From assembly GCF_009937975.1 (NCBI RefSeq), contig NZ_AP018441.1, positions 4,402,001-4,466,000 of the forward strand: a stretch of DNA of 64,000 nt, given 5' to 3'. How positions within the stretch are numbered: position 1 is the stretch's first letter; the number at the start of each line of letters is the position of its first letter. The position numbers were made by a program, and so were the translations under genes. The stretch is from Undibacterium sp. YM2. GTDB lineage: Bacteria; Pseudomonadota; Gammaproteobacteria; Burkholderiales; Burkholderiaceae_D. The notes beneath the pieces are model-generated. The model had not been told where the DNA came from and ran no database searches. It worked only from the letters and a program-made list of their open reading frames with translations. Below are positions 50,235 through 59,642 of the stretch, piece after piece.

Positions 50235-52890
50235 GGTTCAAATCCTTTTCAAGCACCTCAAACGACTGTGCAGGCAAACCCTGGCACCAGTTTTGCCACA
50301 TGATGCGCAAGGCGCGTTGCAAGCCGCGGGCGATCAGTTCGGGGCGGCCCGGTACGGATTGCTGTATGCGTGTACGCATGCTCATGCGCAGGTTGGCCAG
50401 GCTGTCCAGATCAGTGGCCGCAGCCACTGCCTTGCGCACGAACTCATCAGCATCACCAGCGATGTAATTATCCAGGCCCAGATGCCCCATGATGGATGTA
50501 CTGGTGCGGCTGGGTATGGTCTGGCCATGCAGGGTCACGGTGGGCACGCCCATCCAGACTGCATACATGGTGGTGGTGCCGCCTGAATACGGGAAAGTAT
50601 CGAGGCAGATATCCACCTGCTGATGCAGCATCAGGTATTTGCGCAAGTCACAATGCGGCTCAAACGTCAGGCGGTCTGCACTGATACCCGCATCAGCAAA
50701 CCAGCCAAGGATAGCCGGGTGCTCACCGTCGGCAGGCATGGAACCCAGCAACATGCGTGAGTTGGGTACAGACTGCAAGACCCTGGCCCAGATCGCGACG
50801 ACTTCTGCATTGATCTTGCCAACACGGTTAAAACTGCCAAAGGTGACATGGCCTTTCGGCAGCGCGGGCAAGGCCACTAAATCTGGCGGGTTCACCGTCG
50901 ATTTGAACGGCGCATTGGCAGGCAGACGAACTATCTTCTCGACAAACTGCGACTCGAACTGCCCGGGTGGCAGGATAAAACGGTCAGACAGGAAGTAATC
51001 GACAGAGCGAAAGCCGGTAGTGCCTGGGTAACCCATCCAGCTCACCTGCACTGGCGCTGGCTTGTACGCAAAGGCCTGCAACCTGTGCATGCTGGTGTGG
51101 CTGGAAAGATCGATGAGGATATCAACGCCATCCTGCGTGATTTGGGTAACCAGGTCAGCGTCAGACAACCCGGCCACCTTGCGCCAGTGCCTGAAGCGGG
51201 AACGGATGCGGTAAGTGATCTCGTCATCCACGCTATTGTTATAGTAAATGAATACCGCAATATCACTGGCATTCGTCAGGTGCTCAAGCACAGGTTCTAT
51301 GAAAGATGCGACGGCGTGATTGCATAAATCTGCCGAGACAAAACCTACCCTCAGTTGCTTTTGCGGGTCACGCTGGTTTTGATGTCTGGGCCAGGCGTCG
51401 CGCAGGCCGGCTTCATAGATATCACCTATGCGGCAATGTTCAGCAAACAGGGCTTGCGGATCAGTCGCCTGATTTTCAACCATGTTGAATAATTTCCAGC
51501 TGGCCAGTTCCAGGCGCTGGTCGATCAGGCCAGGGTCAACCTCCAGAGCCTGTTTAAGTGCCTGCTCTGCATCTGCCATCTTGCCCTGGGATTTGAGGAT
51601 GGACGCCAGTATGCAATAAAAATCACCGGTCTGCGGCGCATGTTCAATCGCGCTGCGGCAGCTCGCTTCTGCCTCTTCAGGCTTGTGCTGCCCCATCAGC
51701 AACAGGGCGAGATTGATATGTGCATACGCATGTTGCGGGTTGATCGCAAGCACGGCCCTGAAACTGCGCTCGGCGCTGGCCGTCAGCCCCTGCCCTATCT
51801 GTATGCCGCCGAGATTAAAATGCGCCTCGACAAAATCAGGCTTGATTTTGATCGCGGCCTGGTAGCAGCTAACCGCTTCTGCCATATGCCTTAGCTGCGT
51901 CTGTTTTTCTGCTAGCTGGAAATGCCAGTTGGCATCCTCCGTCACGCTGGCGATCAGGCGCTGGTAGTGGCTATCGGCCTGTACCAGTCGATCTTGTGCA
52001 CTCAGCGTTTCGAGCAGGATGGCGCGTGCTTCTGCATGGGTGGGCTGTACTTCCAGCAAGCGCCACAGCCAGGTTTCAGCTTCTGCACCTTTGGCCTGGG
52101 CCAGCAAGGCATTGCTCAACATCCACAATAATTGGGGTGATACCGGGGCTGCCGTGCTGGCTTGTTTCAGCAATGCCTCAGCCTCGGCATAGCGCGCCTG
52201 CGTCAGCAGTATGCCACCCAGATTGGCATAGGTATTCACAGAGTCGGGATTGATCTCCAGCACGCGCCGGAAGCATGACTCAGCCTCATCCAGCCTGTTC
52301 TGCCCCTGCAATAAAGTCCCCAGGTTGAAATGCGCAAAAGAAAAAGCCGGGTTGATCTGTATCGCCTGGCGATAACTGGCCTCTGCCTCTGGCAGACGGT
52401 TTTGCACCGTCAGATTGGCAGCCAGGTTAAATTGCGCCACCGCATTACCGGGTTCACGCGCGATCAATTGCTGGTAAGTGGCTTCAGCCTCTGCACTGCG
52501 GCCTTGCCCATCAAGGGCCAGCCCCAGATTAATCGCCGCATCACCAAAGCCGGGCGCAATTTCCAGGGCACGGCGATAAGCCGCTTCTGCCACCGCCAGA
52601 TGCCCACGCTCATAGGCAATATCGCCCAGCTTGTTGTGCACCTGCGCATCTTGCGGGTCAAGCACAAGCGCCTGCTGGCAGTAATCCTCTGCCTCATCGA
52701 GTTTGCCAGCGGCGAACAAATGATTAGCCTGCTCCAGCAAGCTACCCACTGCTGACAACTGTACTGCGACAGGCGCCAGCTTCGCCGGGCTTTGAACCGG
52801 AGCATCAGCCACAGCCTGTGCAGGCTCAATAACAGGCTGAACTTCAGCCTCATTGCCTGTACCCAGGCGCTTTTTAAACCAGGAAAACAT
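50224..52890 (-). CDS. TPR protein with GT41 (SPINDLY/O-GlcNAc transferase-like) domain
   Basis: 888 residues. Residues about 55-470 are roughly twelve tetratricopeptide repeats (for example AEDYCQQALVLDPQDAQVHNKLGDIAYERG). Residues about 520-870 form the GT41 catalytic domain: VGFVSADLCNHAVASFIEPVL with the conserved His, DILIDLSSHTSMHRLQAFAYKPAPVQVSWMGYPGTTG, and VTFGSFNRVGKIN with the UDP-contacting Lys. DICLDTFPYSGGTTTMYAVWMGVPTVTLHG ends it. It is cytosolic. Known relatives put N-acetylglucosamine or fucose on Ser/Thr, and bacterial versions glycosylate flagellin or adhesins. Convergent with the amino-sugar cluster, it is a candidate for the final transfer step. Confidence 0.92.
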   Translation of the reverse strand: MFSWFKKRLGTGNEAEVQPVIEPAQAVADAPVQSPAKLAPVAVQLSAVGSLLEQANHLFAAGKLDEAEDYCQQALVLDPQDAQVHNKLGDIAYERGHLAVAEAAYRRALEIAPGFGDAAINLGLALDGQGRSAEAEATYQQLIAREPGNAVAQFNLAANLTVQNRLPEAEASYRQAIQINPAFSFAHFNLGTLLQGQNRLDEAESCFRRVLEINPDSVNTYANLGGILLTQARYAEAEALLKQASTAAPVSPQLLWMLSNALLAQAKGAEAETWLWRLLEVQPTHAEARAILLETLSAQDRLVQADSHYQRLIASVTEDANWHFQLAEKQTQLRHMAEAVSCYQAAIKIKPDFVEAHFNLGGIQIGQGLTASAERSFRAVLAINPQHAYAHINLALLLMGQHKPEEAEASCRSAIEHAPQTGDFYCILASILKSQGKMADAEQALKQALEVDPGLIDQRLELASWKLFNMVENQATDPQALFAEHCRIGDIYEAGLRDAWPRHQNQRDPQKQLRVGFVSADLCNHAVASFIEPVLEHLTNASDIAVFIYYNNSVDDEITYRIRSRFRHWRKVAGLSDADLVTQITQDGVDILIDLSSHTSMHRLQAFAYKPAPVQVSWMGYPGTTGFRSVDYFLSDRFILPPGQFESQFVEKIVRLPANAPFKSTVNPPDLVALPALPKGHVTFGSFNRVGKINAEVVAIWARVLQSVPNSRMLLGSMPADGEHPAILGWFADAGISADRLTFEPHCDLRKYLMLHQQVDICLDTFPYSGGTTTMYAVWMGVPTVTLHGQTIPSRTSTSIMGHLGLDNYIAGDADEFVRKAVAAATDLDSLANLRMSMRTRIQQSVPGRPELIARGLQRALRIMWQNWCQGLPAQSFEVLEKDLNHAQ

Positions 52891-53199
52891 CCAGATATCC
52901 TTTGCTCAGTACCGTTTGCCGCATTATCTCAGGCGATGAGACAGTCTCAGCGGCAAAACACAAATATTAACGCAGGATAACATCGCTAAGCCTGAATCTA
53001 AAGCTTGAATCTAAAGCTTAATTCTGAGGCCCGCTGCGTGAAACAGCCTGAGTTACTCCAGTCACATCCCCAGTACATCGAAGTATTTCTCCCCCGGCAG
53101 CCAAATCATTGCATAATTGCTACCGCACAATTGCTTGCGAGTGCCAGCAAACCCGGCGAAAAAAGTGAACCACAAGTTCACACACAATACGGAGACACC
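52891..53199. other. Intergenic region with perfect 13-bp tandem repeat
   Basis: GAATCTAAAGCTT occurs twice head to tail at 52994-53006 and 53007-53019. It lies between the divergent GT41 and lipoprotein genes and could be regulatory. No ORF is supported. Confidence 0.5.
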
Positions 53200-54423
53200 A
53201 TGAATAAGAAAATAGCCAGTGCACGCGCATTGAGCCTGTTGGCAACGATTTTGGCAGCGACATTGGGAGGATGTGGTGGCGGCTCGGGTGGTAGCGGCAA
53301 TGCCAGCACTGCGCCCGCCACTGGCAATCAAACCCAGGTCAGCACCAGCCTGGTACCCGTCATCTTGCCAGGGCCGGTTCCGGCAGATTCACCGCCACCA
53401 CCCACGGGTGGCAGTTACGCGATGTCACTGGCGATTCCTCCACGTCACCAGTGGAATGCCAACTACGGCTATTGCGGCGAAACCGCCTTCATCAGCGCCG
53501 GTTTGTATTACGGCCAGTATGTATCACAATACACCGCACGCGCTGCCGCGACACCGGGTTTGAGTCAAAACGATGTCAACAGCCAGTTGCTCGTCTCGGT
53601 CAATGACCTGACCGCAGCAGCCAACATGCACCTGAATGCCGTTGAGTGGAACGGGCTGTCAAACGCCACCACGACCAGCCAGTACCTGGCCTGGATCAAG
53701 GGCTATGTGCTGGCGGGTTATCCAGTCATCATGGGTATCTATGTGAACCAGTACCAGCCTGGCGGTAACCCTGCGGCGGGTTTTTCCAGCTACGACCATA
53801 TCGTGCCGGTAAATGGCATCGCCTCCAGCCATCCCCTGGTACCGGGATTGAACCAGACTTATTACGCCGACGATATTTTGCAGTTCAGCGATAACAGCGG
53901 CACCAATAATGCCAATTACCCCAATCAATTCACTGCCCCACCAGTAGCCGCAGCTTATCTGTTCCAGTATAGTTTCGACAAATTCCAGATGACACGCACC
54001 CAGGCCAACGCCCAGGCTGCGCCGCCATACTCGCTGGCCCTGCATAGCAACAGCAACAACATCAATTCAGCCGTTGCCATTACCGGTGTCATCGATATAA
54101 ACAGAGAAACCGTGCCGGTGCGTCTGGCAACCGACCTGAATTACGAAAACCCGGCAATGAGCAATGGCGCCAATACTCCGCCCATGGCAGCCCCACTGAC
54201 CCTGACCGCAACCGTATATGGCCTCAGCGTTGGGGTGAAATACAATGTGTATCAATACAATTCGCTGGCAGCCATCCCGAATTCATCCTTCAACGCCAAT
54301 GCTGCCGCTGCCACGCAAACCTTCAGCTTCACCGCCACCGACTCCACCTATGTGCTGCCCCCGGTAAAAATCATGTCCAACCAGACTGCAGCTTTTCGCG
54401 CTGTGCCTGCATCGGCGCGTTGA
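53200..54423 (+). CDS. Lipoprotein with papain/C39-like cysteine-peptidase domain
   Basis: 407 residues from ATG 53200, with ACGGAG upstream. The lipoprotein signal ends LGGC (Cys25), followed by a Gly/Ser/Pro-rich linker to about 70. The domain from 75 has WNANYGYCGETAF with nucleophile candidate Cys92, and SSYDHIVPVNGI near 196-207 supplies the His, as in C39-like peptidases. Later residues (about 290-400) are beta-rich. It should be attached to the outer membrane. Whether it is an active peptidase, toxin or inhibitor-like protein is not resolved. Confidence 0.75.
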   Translation: MNKKIASARALSLLATILAATLGGCGGGSGGSGNASTAPATGNQTQVSTSLVPVILPGPVPADSPPPPTGGSYAMSLAIPPRHQWNANYGYCGETAFISAGLYYGQYVSQYTARAAATPGLSQNDVNSQLLVSVNDLTAAANMHLNAVEWNGLSNATTTSQYLAWIKGYVLAGYPVIMGIYVNQYQPGGNPAAGFSSYDHIVPVNGIASSHPLVPGLNQTYYADDILQFSDNSGTNNANYPNQFTAPPVAAAYLFQYSFDKFQMTRTQANAQAAPPYSLALHSNSNNINSAVAITGVIDINRETVPVRLATDLNYENPAMSNGANTPPMAAPLTLTATVYGLSVGVKYNVYQYNSLAAIPNSSFNANAAAATQTFSFTATDSTYVLPPVKIMSNQTAAFRAVPASAR

Positions 54424-54533
54424 AGGATAATCCTGAAACCACAAGCTGTATGCATGAATCAATTAGCATGATGCGGGAACGATGTTCCCCGCTACGACTC
54501 CAAAGCATAATCAATCAACCTGACTGCTCACCG

Positions 54534-55523
54534 ATGATAAATAAAAACCTGCTGGTCTTACTATTTACCGCCCTGATCCCATTTTCTGTATGCACAGCGC
54601 AAGACATGAACCAGGCCAATCCTCAAACCACTTCAATAAAAATCGACAAAACCTTGACCCCGGAAATAGGTGGAATAAAACAGTTGGTCGAGATTAAAAC
54701 TGATGATGCCAGCAAGCCCGTCCTGCTATTTTTATCGGGCGGCCCCGGAAGCTCGATGATCAACAATGCGGCTGCTTTCACGACTATCTTGAAAGAGAGA
54801 TTTACGATAGTCCAATGGGACCAGAGAGATGCCGGTAAGACCTTGAAACTCAATCCCTCACCCATACAGCCCTCAGTCGAGCTTATGGAGAAGGATACCT
54901 ATGAAGTCATACAATTCATCAGAAAAGAATTAAAGCAGGAAAAAATATATTTGCTCGGCAGCTCCTGGGGCAATGTCCTGGGTTTTTACATCGTCAAAAA
55001 CCACCCTGAATTACTGCATGCCTATTTTGCTTCCAATCCCGTCATCAGCCAGCTCGCCAGTGAAAAAGAATTACTGGCTGCCCTGAAGCAGCATTTCAAG
55101 GACAATGCAATCGCCAGCGCCGAGCTGGCCAGCGTCAACATCCCATTTAAAATCGATGAAGACCTGCTCTACCTGAGAAAATGGCTGCTGTACAAAGAAG
55201 GCAAAGAGTTTGCAACCAGCGCTGAATTCAAGAATGGTTTTCTGCAATGGTCAAAAACCTGGTCGCCGGTGTGGAACGCCGTCATGAATATGGATTTGCC
55301 AAAGACCTTGAAAGAAGTCGATTGCCCGGTGTATTTTTTCGTGGGTAAAAACGACATACAAACATCTGCCCAGATTACCAAAGACTATTTCGCGCAATTG
55401 AAGGCACCAAAGAAAGCCCTGTTTTTATTTGAACATTCCGGGCATCAAATCCATAAAGACGAAGCAGAAAAATTTCAGCAGACCATCATCAGCACCTTGC
55501 CTGCGGTGGCGACCGGGAAGTAA
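54534..55523 (+). CDS. Proline-iminopeptidase-like alpha/beta hydrolase, exported
   Basis: 329 residues from ATG 54534 (the upstream frame beginning at a TTG at 54420 is disfavoured). A signal peptide (LLVLLFTALIPFSVCTA) is followed by the S33-type core: VLLFLSGGPGSSMINNA near 62-78, the oxyanion motif, VQWDQRDAGKT near 93-103, LLGSSWGNVLGFYIVK near 140-155 with the Ser nucleophile, and FFVGKNDIQT with the Asp. FEHSGHQIHKDE near 303-314 has the His. Family members release N-terminal proline or hydrolyse esters. Confidence 0.87.
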   Translation: MINKNLLVLLFTALIPFSVCTAQDMNQANPQTTSIKIDKTLTPEIGGIKQLVEIKTDDASKPVLLFLSGGPGSSMINNAAAFTTILKERFTIVQWDQRDAGKTLKLNPSPIQPSVELMEKDTYEVIQFIRKELKQEKIYLLGSSWGNVLGFYIVKNHPELLHAYFASNPVISQLASEKELLAALKQHFKDNAIASAELASVNIPFKIDEDLLYLRKWLLYKEGKEFATSAEFKNGFLQWSKTWSPVWNAVMNMDLPKTLKEVDCPVYFFVGKNDIQTSAQITKDYFAQLKAPKKALFLFEHSGHQIHKDEAEKFQQTIISTLPAVATGK

Positions 55524-55616
55524 AGCTGACTTGAGAGGCTGGTGCACTCATCAACTGTATCAATGCATGGCAAGACATCTGAGCTTCGCTGATTCAAGAG
55601 CAGGTGTCTATCCAGC

Positions 55617-56306
55617 TTAATAAACGACACCTATCTCGGCAATTGCCCCGCGAAATGCGCTGGCCAGTTCATTGATAAAATCACGTGCGGGCAACTGGCG
55701 TAGTTTTTCGCAAAAGCCCGGCAAGCTTTTACCAAAATCCAGCATCACGGCACCGCGCCAATAGCCTGCATAGTCAGTCCAGTCATACAATTCCGGGAAA
55801 TTTTTACTGACATGAATATTCATCTCAGGTACACCGGCATATTCCCCATGAACCAGATAGGCATCAAAGGCTTTTGAAACTGGCCAGGGAATTGCATCCA
55901 GGTCATACACAAAACCAGGACAGGCCTGGTCAGGCGCAGGTGAAATCTGCTCAAAGTAACAGTATTCATCAGACTGCTGGATGCGGATATCATTGCCAGC
56001 GACAACAATGATTTGTGAAATGTAATGATCCTCGTCCCCTACGGTATCGTAGTAACACCGCCCGGCGATATCTACTACAGGCTTGCCGCTGGTCTCATCA
56101 TAGACGAGCGCCTTGCCTGCACCCGGCATGGCACCGGGAATGGTTTTTTCTGACGATTCTTTCATCGTCGATAAATCAAACACCGTGGCCGGTTTATCGA
56201 TCAGCGACCATTTATGCAAGACCGCATCGACACGTGCCAGGGTATCCGCCGCTGGTAGCCAGCTCTTGTCATTGACGACCAAAAAATGCCGGTATTCAAC
56301 ACCCAT
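55617..56306 (-). CDS. Cytosolic protein, unknown
   Basis: 229 residues with AAGGGAG before the ATG. It is acidic and soluble. Recognisable stretches include MGVEYRHFLVVNDKSWLP, YYDTVGDEDHYISQIIVVAG and WTDYAGYWRGAVMLDFGKSLPGF. No catalytic motif or known family was identified. It heads a run of minus-strand unknown genes from 58228 to 55617, but the spacing does not prove an operon. Confidence 0.65.
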   Translation of the reverse strand: MGVEYRHFLVVNDKSWLPAADTLARVDAVLHKWSLIDKPATVFDLSTMKESSEKTIPGAMPGAGKALVYDETSGKPVVDIAGRCYYDTVGDEDHYISQIIVVAGNDIRIQQSDEYCYFEQISPAPDQACPGFVYDLDAIPWPVSKAFDAYLVHGEYAGVPEMNIHVSKNFPELYDWTDYAGYWRGAVMLDFGKSLPGFCEKLRQLPARDFINELASAFRGAIAEIGVVY

Positions 56307-56379
56307 CTTATGCTCCCTTAAAAGTAGGCGTTAGTGTACTTGCTTTCGCATTACGTGGATACGAAAGGAAACCCGGGAG

Positions 56380-56835
56380 TCACGGCTGCTTTTCGAGATT
56401 TTTCTGCAGACGTTTTATACCAATAGCCGCCCTTTTGTGTAAGACGCTCCTGAATACATGCAGGAGCGTGGCCTTGAACCAAAAGCTGTCATTGCGGCTA
56501 TACATGCGCCACGTGACGCTACAGGAATCAGCACCCGTCGCCTCAAAGAGTATCTCCATTCTTGGCATCAAAGGCAGGAACTCACCCTCTGTCATAAACA
56601 CTCTACCCAATTCAGCTTCCCTGACGCAGATTTTTATTTTTCTCTTACCCTTGAGCGGAACTACGATTGTTTCCAGATACTCCTTGCCACGCTGCCCATG
56701 CTCAAGTGTATTGGCTGACTCGATAGACAAAACCCCGGGAAACCACTCGGCAAAATGCTCAAGATTGGTCGCGTATTGATACGCGGCCTCGGCGGATCTG
56801 GCGATGGATATAGTCTGTTCAGTGAGTAGTTGCAA
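56380..56835 (-). CDS. SRPBCC (polyketide cyclase-like) family protein, TTG start
   Basis: 151 residues. There is no in-frame ATG at the domain boundary; a TTG at 56835-56833 sits six bases from a perfect AGGAG (CTCCT at 56842-56846), so TTG is the likely start. The longer frame to ATG 57045 is a poorly protein-like extension. The sequence reads QTISIARSAEAAYQYATNLEHFAEWFPGVLSIES, the classic SRPBCC opening, then KIKICVREAELGRVFMTEGEF and CSVTWRMYSR. SRPBCC folds bind lipids or small aromatic ligands. Ligand unknown. Confidence 0.75.
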   Translation of the reverse strand: MQLLTEQTISIARSAEAAYQYATNLEHFAEWFPGVLSIESANTLEHGQRGKEYLETIVVPLKGKRKIKICVREAELGRVFMTEGEFLPLMPRMEILFEATGADSCSVTWRMYSRNDSFWFKATLLHVFRSVLHKRAAIGIKRLQKNLEKQP

Positions 56836-57020
56836 TGCAATCTCCTGTTTGGTGAACGAAGGAAGCCGTTTTAAATATCGCGCACTTTGGTAGCAGCACG
56901 AACCTGGTTTGGCTGTAAAAGATAATCCTGATTCCCCGGATGGGATAGACAGGCATCTGGTCGGGCATATTTGCGATGATGCGGGACTACTCTCAGCTAC
57001 GGACTGAGCACGAACACAAT

Positions 57021-57266
57021 CTAAATTGTTGGAACAAATACCCAAAGAATTAACAACACAATAGCAAATAAACTCAACGCACTTATCTTCATATACCGTC
57101 TTGCTGAACCATCGGGTCGAAAGAGCATTTGACGAACCCGGTCATGTCGTCCCAGCGTCCACCACCAATCCGGCCCGGCGCTGCCTTTCCCCGAACCTGA
57201 AAAGTAAATCAGCACGGCAATGACAGTAATGGCCAGGGTAAAAAAGAATTTTATATTCAGTGGCAT
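57021..57266 (-). CDS. Small two-helix membrane protein, unknown
   Basis: 81 residues, starting at the second of two tandem ATGs (the first gives 82). Two membrane helices (IKFFFTLAITVIAVLIYFSGSG and KISALSLFAIVLLILWVFVPTI) flank a basic loop (WWWTLGRHDRVRQMLFRPDGSARR). No family is recognised. Confidence 0.6.
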   Translation of the reverse strand: MPLNIKFFFTLAITVIAVLIYFSGSGKGSAGPDWWWTLGRHDRVRQMLFRPDGSARRYMKISALSLFAIVLLILWVFVPTI

Positions 57267-57299
57267 CAAACACCCGCAAGGATATTAAGCATAGAAATG

Positions 57300-57884
57300 T
57301 CAGACCTGCTCTCGCTGCAGATACCACCCAAGTTTTTTCTCAAACCAGGGTAACGCGCAACGTTTAACGTCGGCCACAGCCTTATCAACGGCCAGTTGAA
57401 CCCTCATTTTCGCTTCATCGTCGCCAATCTCGCGCATTTCATCAGCCATGAATTCTGCCTGAAAGGCAGCTATATCATCTATCGTCGAATTGGGTTTCCA
57501 GAATGGCCAGTTTAATGCTATTTCCTCAGGTTTGAAACCAGCCATCGGGCCAGACAGTAATTGAAAGAAAACCGTCGCGCTCGGTGCAGAAATAACTGCA
57601 TCTGAAAAAGGTTCCATTGTCCAGGGAACACCTGCTTTTAGCTTCCCTGCCTCTGACCATTTGCAATATCCTTCAAAATAATCTAGACGAGAATGCGTGG
57701 AGAACTCCATGGTGAAAGTCAATTTATCAATAGGGTTCCAAATAAATACAACTGGCTTTCCAGATGGTTTCGCTTCGTCTGCCGCTTTCCTTGATGGCGT
57801 CTCTTTCAAAGTAAACTCCGGGAAGGTGCCATGCATTTTTTCGACCAGGATTGGTTTCCAGAATTTCTTGTAGCAGACTCTCAT
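57300..57884 (-). CDS. Soluble protein, unknown
   Basis: 194 residues. An N-terminal basic stretch (CYKKFWKPILVEK) leads to IDKLTFTMEFSTHSRLDYFEGYCKW near 50-75. The C-terminal half is helical and acidic (ADEMREIGDDEAKMRVQLAVDKAVADV). It has no signal or membrane helix. I could not place it in a family. It is separated by 33 bases from the next minus-strand gene. Confidence 0.6.
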   Translation of the reverse strand: MRVCYKKFWKPILVEKMHGTFPEFTLKETPSRKAADEAKPSGKPVVFIWNPIDKLTFTMEFSTHSRLDYFEGYCKWSEAGKLKAGVPWTMEPFSDAVISAPSATVFFQLLSGPMAGFKPEEIALNWPFWKPNSTIDDIAAFQAEFMADEMREIGDDEAKMRVQLAVDKAVADVKRCALPWFEKKLGWYLQREQV

Positions 57885-57979
57885 TATTACAAACCCTAGT
57901 TTTCAGTGGATATGATTACTGACAGTTGCGTCAAATCAGGCTGCGCAAGTAGGACAAGTGTAAAAAACGTACCCTCAAG

Positions 57980-58228
57980 CTATATCTGAAGGCGATCCAG
58001 AAATGGCATGCCATTTTGACGTAGTTTTAAAATTAAAGCTGCGGTAATCTCAGAAATAGTTTCTTCATCTATCTGCACATCATCCACGTCATCTTCACAC
58101 AGGTTACCAATCCGGACAACACCTTCATCGAGATTACTGGCAGTAGAAATACTCCCGGCTGTAACAATTGACGGCCTCTGCATCAATTTATCTGAGCGGT
58201 TGCAGCCCTGCATGGTTTTCAGAAACAT
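57980..58228 (-). CDS. Small acidic protein, unknown
   Basis: 82 residues. The middle is strikingly acidic (CEDDVDDVQIDEETISE) and the end helical (AALILKLRQNGMPFLDRLQI). No family is recognised. It is a plausible but weak gene call. Confidence 0.4.
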   Translation of the reverse strand: MFLKTMQGCNRSDKLMQRPSIVTAGSISTASNLDEGVVRIGNLCEDDVDDVQIDEETISEITAALILKLRQNGMPFLDRLQI

Positions 58229-58276
58229 CCATTTCTGCTAAGGTAAGCCGTCCCCCCACGATTTGTCCTGCATGCC

Positions 58277-59238
58277 ATGTCTATGTTTAGAAAACCCAAG
58301 CCTGTCCCCGCAAATACTGTTGAAACCAATCAGCAGATTGCTGCGCTGGTGTCTGTGCAAAACCGGATTTTTCCGAGGCTGATTGATAGCTTGCAGGCGG
58401 GTGTCAGTACGGCAGACGTGGCGATGCTGGCGGATGAGCTGGCGCGGGAGCATGGTGTGCATAGCTCGCTGCCATTGATGAATGGTTTTCCGGCTGGTAT
58501 CAGCATTAGTGTGAACCAAGAAATCATGAATGGTGTGCCGCGTAGCGACAAGTTGCTCAAGGACGGCGATGTGGTGAAGCTGGCGTTCGGTCTGCACCAT
58601 CAGCAGCGGGCGTTCAGCATGCAGAACTGGACTGTGCAGATCGGCGCGGGTACGGCCATTGCTGGCGACTTGCTGGGGCCTAGTGAACTGTAACAGTGAA
58701 AATCGGAGTGCCTGCCATGTGCGCGACGATCATGGCTGCGTTGCAAATACTCGCGATAGGCCCGCTATCGCTGTGTTTTGCATCTTGCCCTGATGCGCCG
58801 GGCACATGTCCTTCACTCTCGATTTCACTGTTACAGTCCACTAGTCATGCAATTTTGCAGGAGAGTATATCGCTGTGCCGGCCAGGCGCGCTGGTCTCGG
58901 CAATTGGCAGCCATTTGCAGCAGGCGTGCAGCAAGACTGGCTTGTTTATCTCAGAGCTGTTTGCTGGTCATATCATGGGTGAACAGGCGCATATGCTGCC
59001 GCAGGTCTTGCCGCGCCGTGGCATGTTCGAGTCTGAGCATGTCCTGAGTGCGGGCTGCATGCTGCATCTGGTAGTGCTGGCCCACCCTGCCAAGCCTAAT
59101 GCCAGGCAGCTCAAGGATCACTGGCCGGTGACTGAGCGCAACTACTATCCCTCAGCCTGCTACAGCCATATGCTGTTGATCACCGAAGATGTGCCGCAGA
59201 TACTGACAGCGTCTTATCCTTTGCTGCCGAACTGCTAA
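58277..59238 (+). pseudogene. Frameshifted, catalytically degenerate methionine-aminopeptidase-like (M24) gene
   Basis: Two open frames together read as one M24 protein. The first, 58277-58693, gives the N-terminal half (FPAGISISVNQEIMNG, KLLKDGDVVKLAFG). The second, 58696-59238, in another frame, gives the C-terminal half (ELFAGHIMGEQAHMLPQVL, then ACYSHMLLITEDVPQILT). A -1 shift near 58687-58693 joins them. Compared with MetAP, the first Asp ligand is Ala (KLAFG for NIDVT), the second is lost, the TIEP Glu is Val, and the last Glu is Ser; only the His of GHxxG remains. It is therefore unlikely to be an active peptidase, even if the frame were intact. Confidence 0.75.
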
Positions 59239-59642
59239 ACCCGCACAGCAGAGGTGATCACAAAGTCCCTCAATTTGACCATGCCAGCCATGCAGCAAGA
59301 CGCGGCATTCTCCTACAGACAAATGAAATCTTGAGGCGCAATATTGCCTCACGGAAAACACAAGCCAAGCCACAAAAGCGTAAAAAAATGCAAATTAATC
59401 ATATCAATATTGCAGCGATATAGACAATTGCATAATATGAATGTAAATTTGGTAAGCATGATATATTTGCACTGGCATGCATGTATGTCGAAGGAATACG
59501 CAAGCGGGGCCGTACTGTGGCAATAAGTGCGGGGCGAGTTTGTGAGCAAGCATGGCTTGTAAAAGGCTTGTTACAAATTTCGCGTTGCAGCAAAGTTGCT
59601 CCGGAGTATTATTAATCATTGTGCGCAGGCGAAAGGTGTCAA
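59239..59642. other. Intergenic leader region of the signalling operon
   Basis: No gene is supported. TTGCAG at 59410-59415 and TAATAT at 59433-59438 with 17 bases between them are a possible promoter for the operon starting at 59643. The area around 59380-59480 is AT-rich. Confidence 0.4.

Noticed and set aside
50232..50245. tRNA T-loop-like GGTTCAAATCC
   Set aside because: It is inside the GT41 coding region and no cloverleaf partners surround it.
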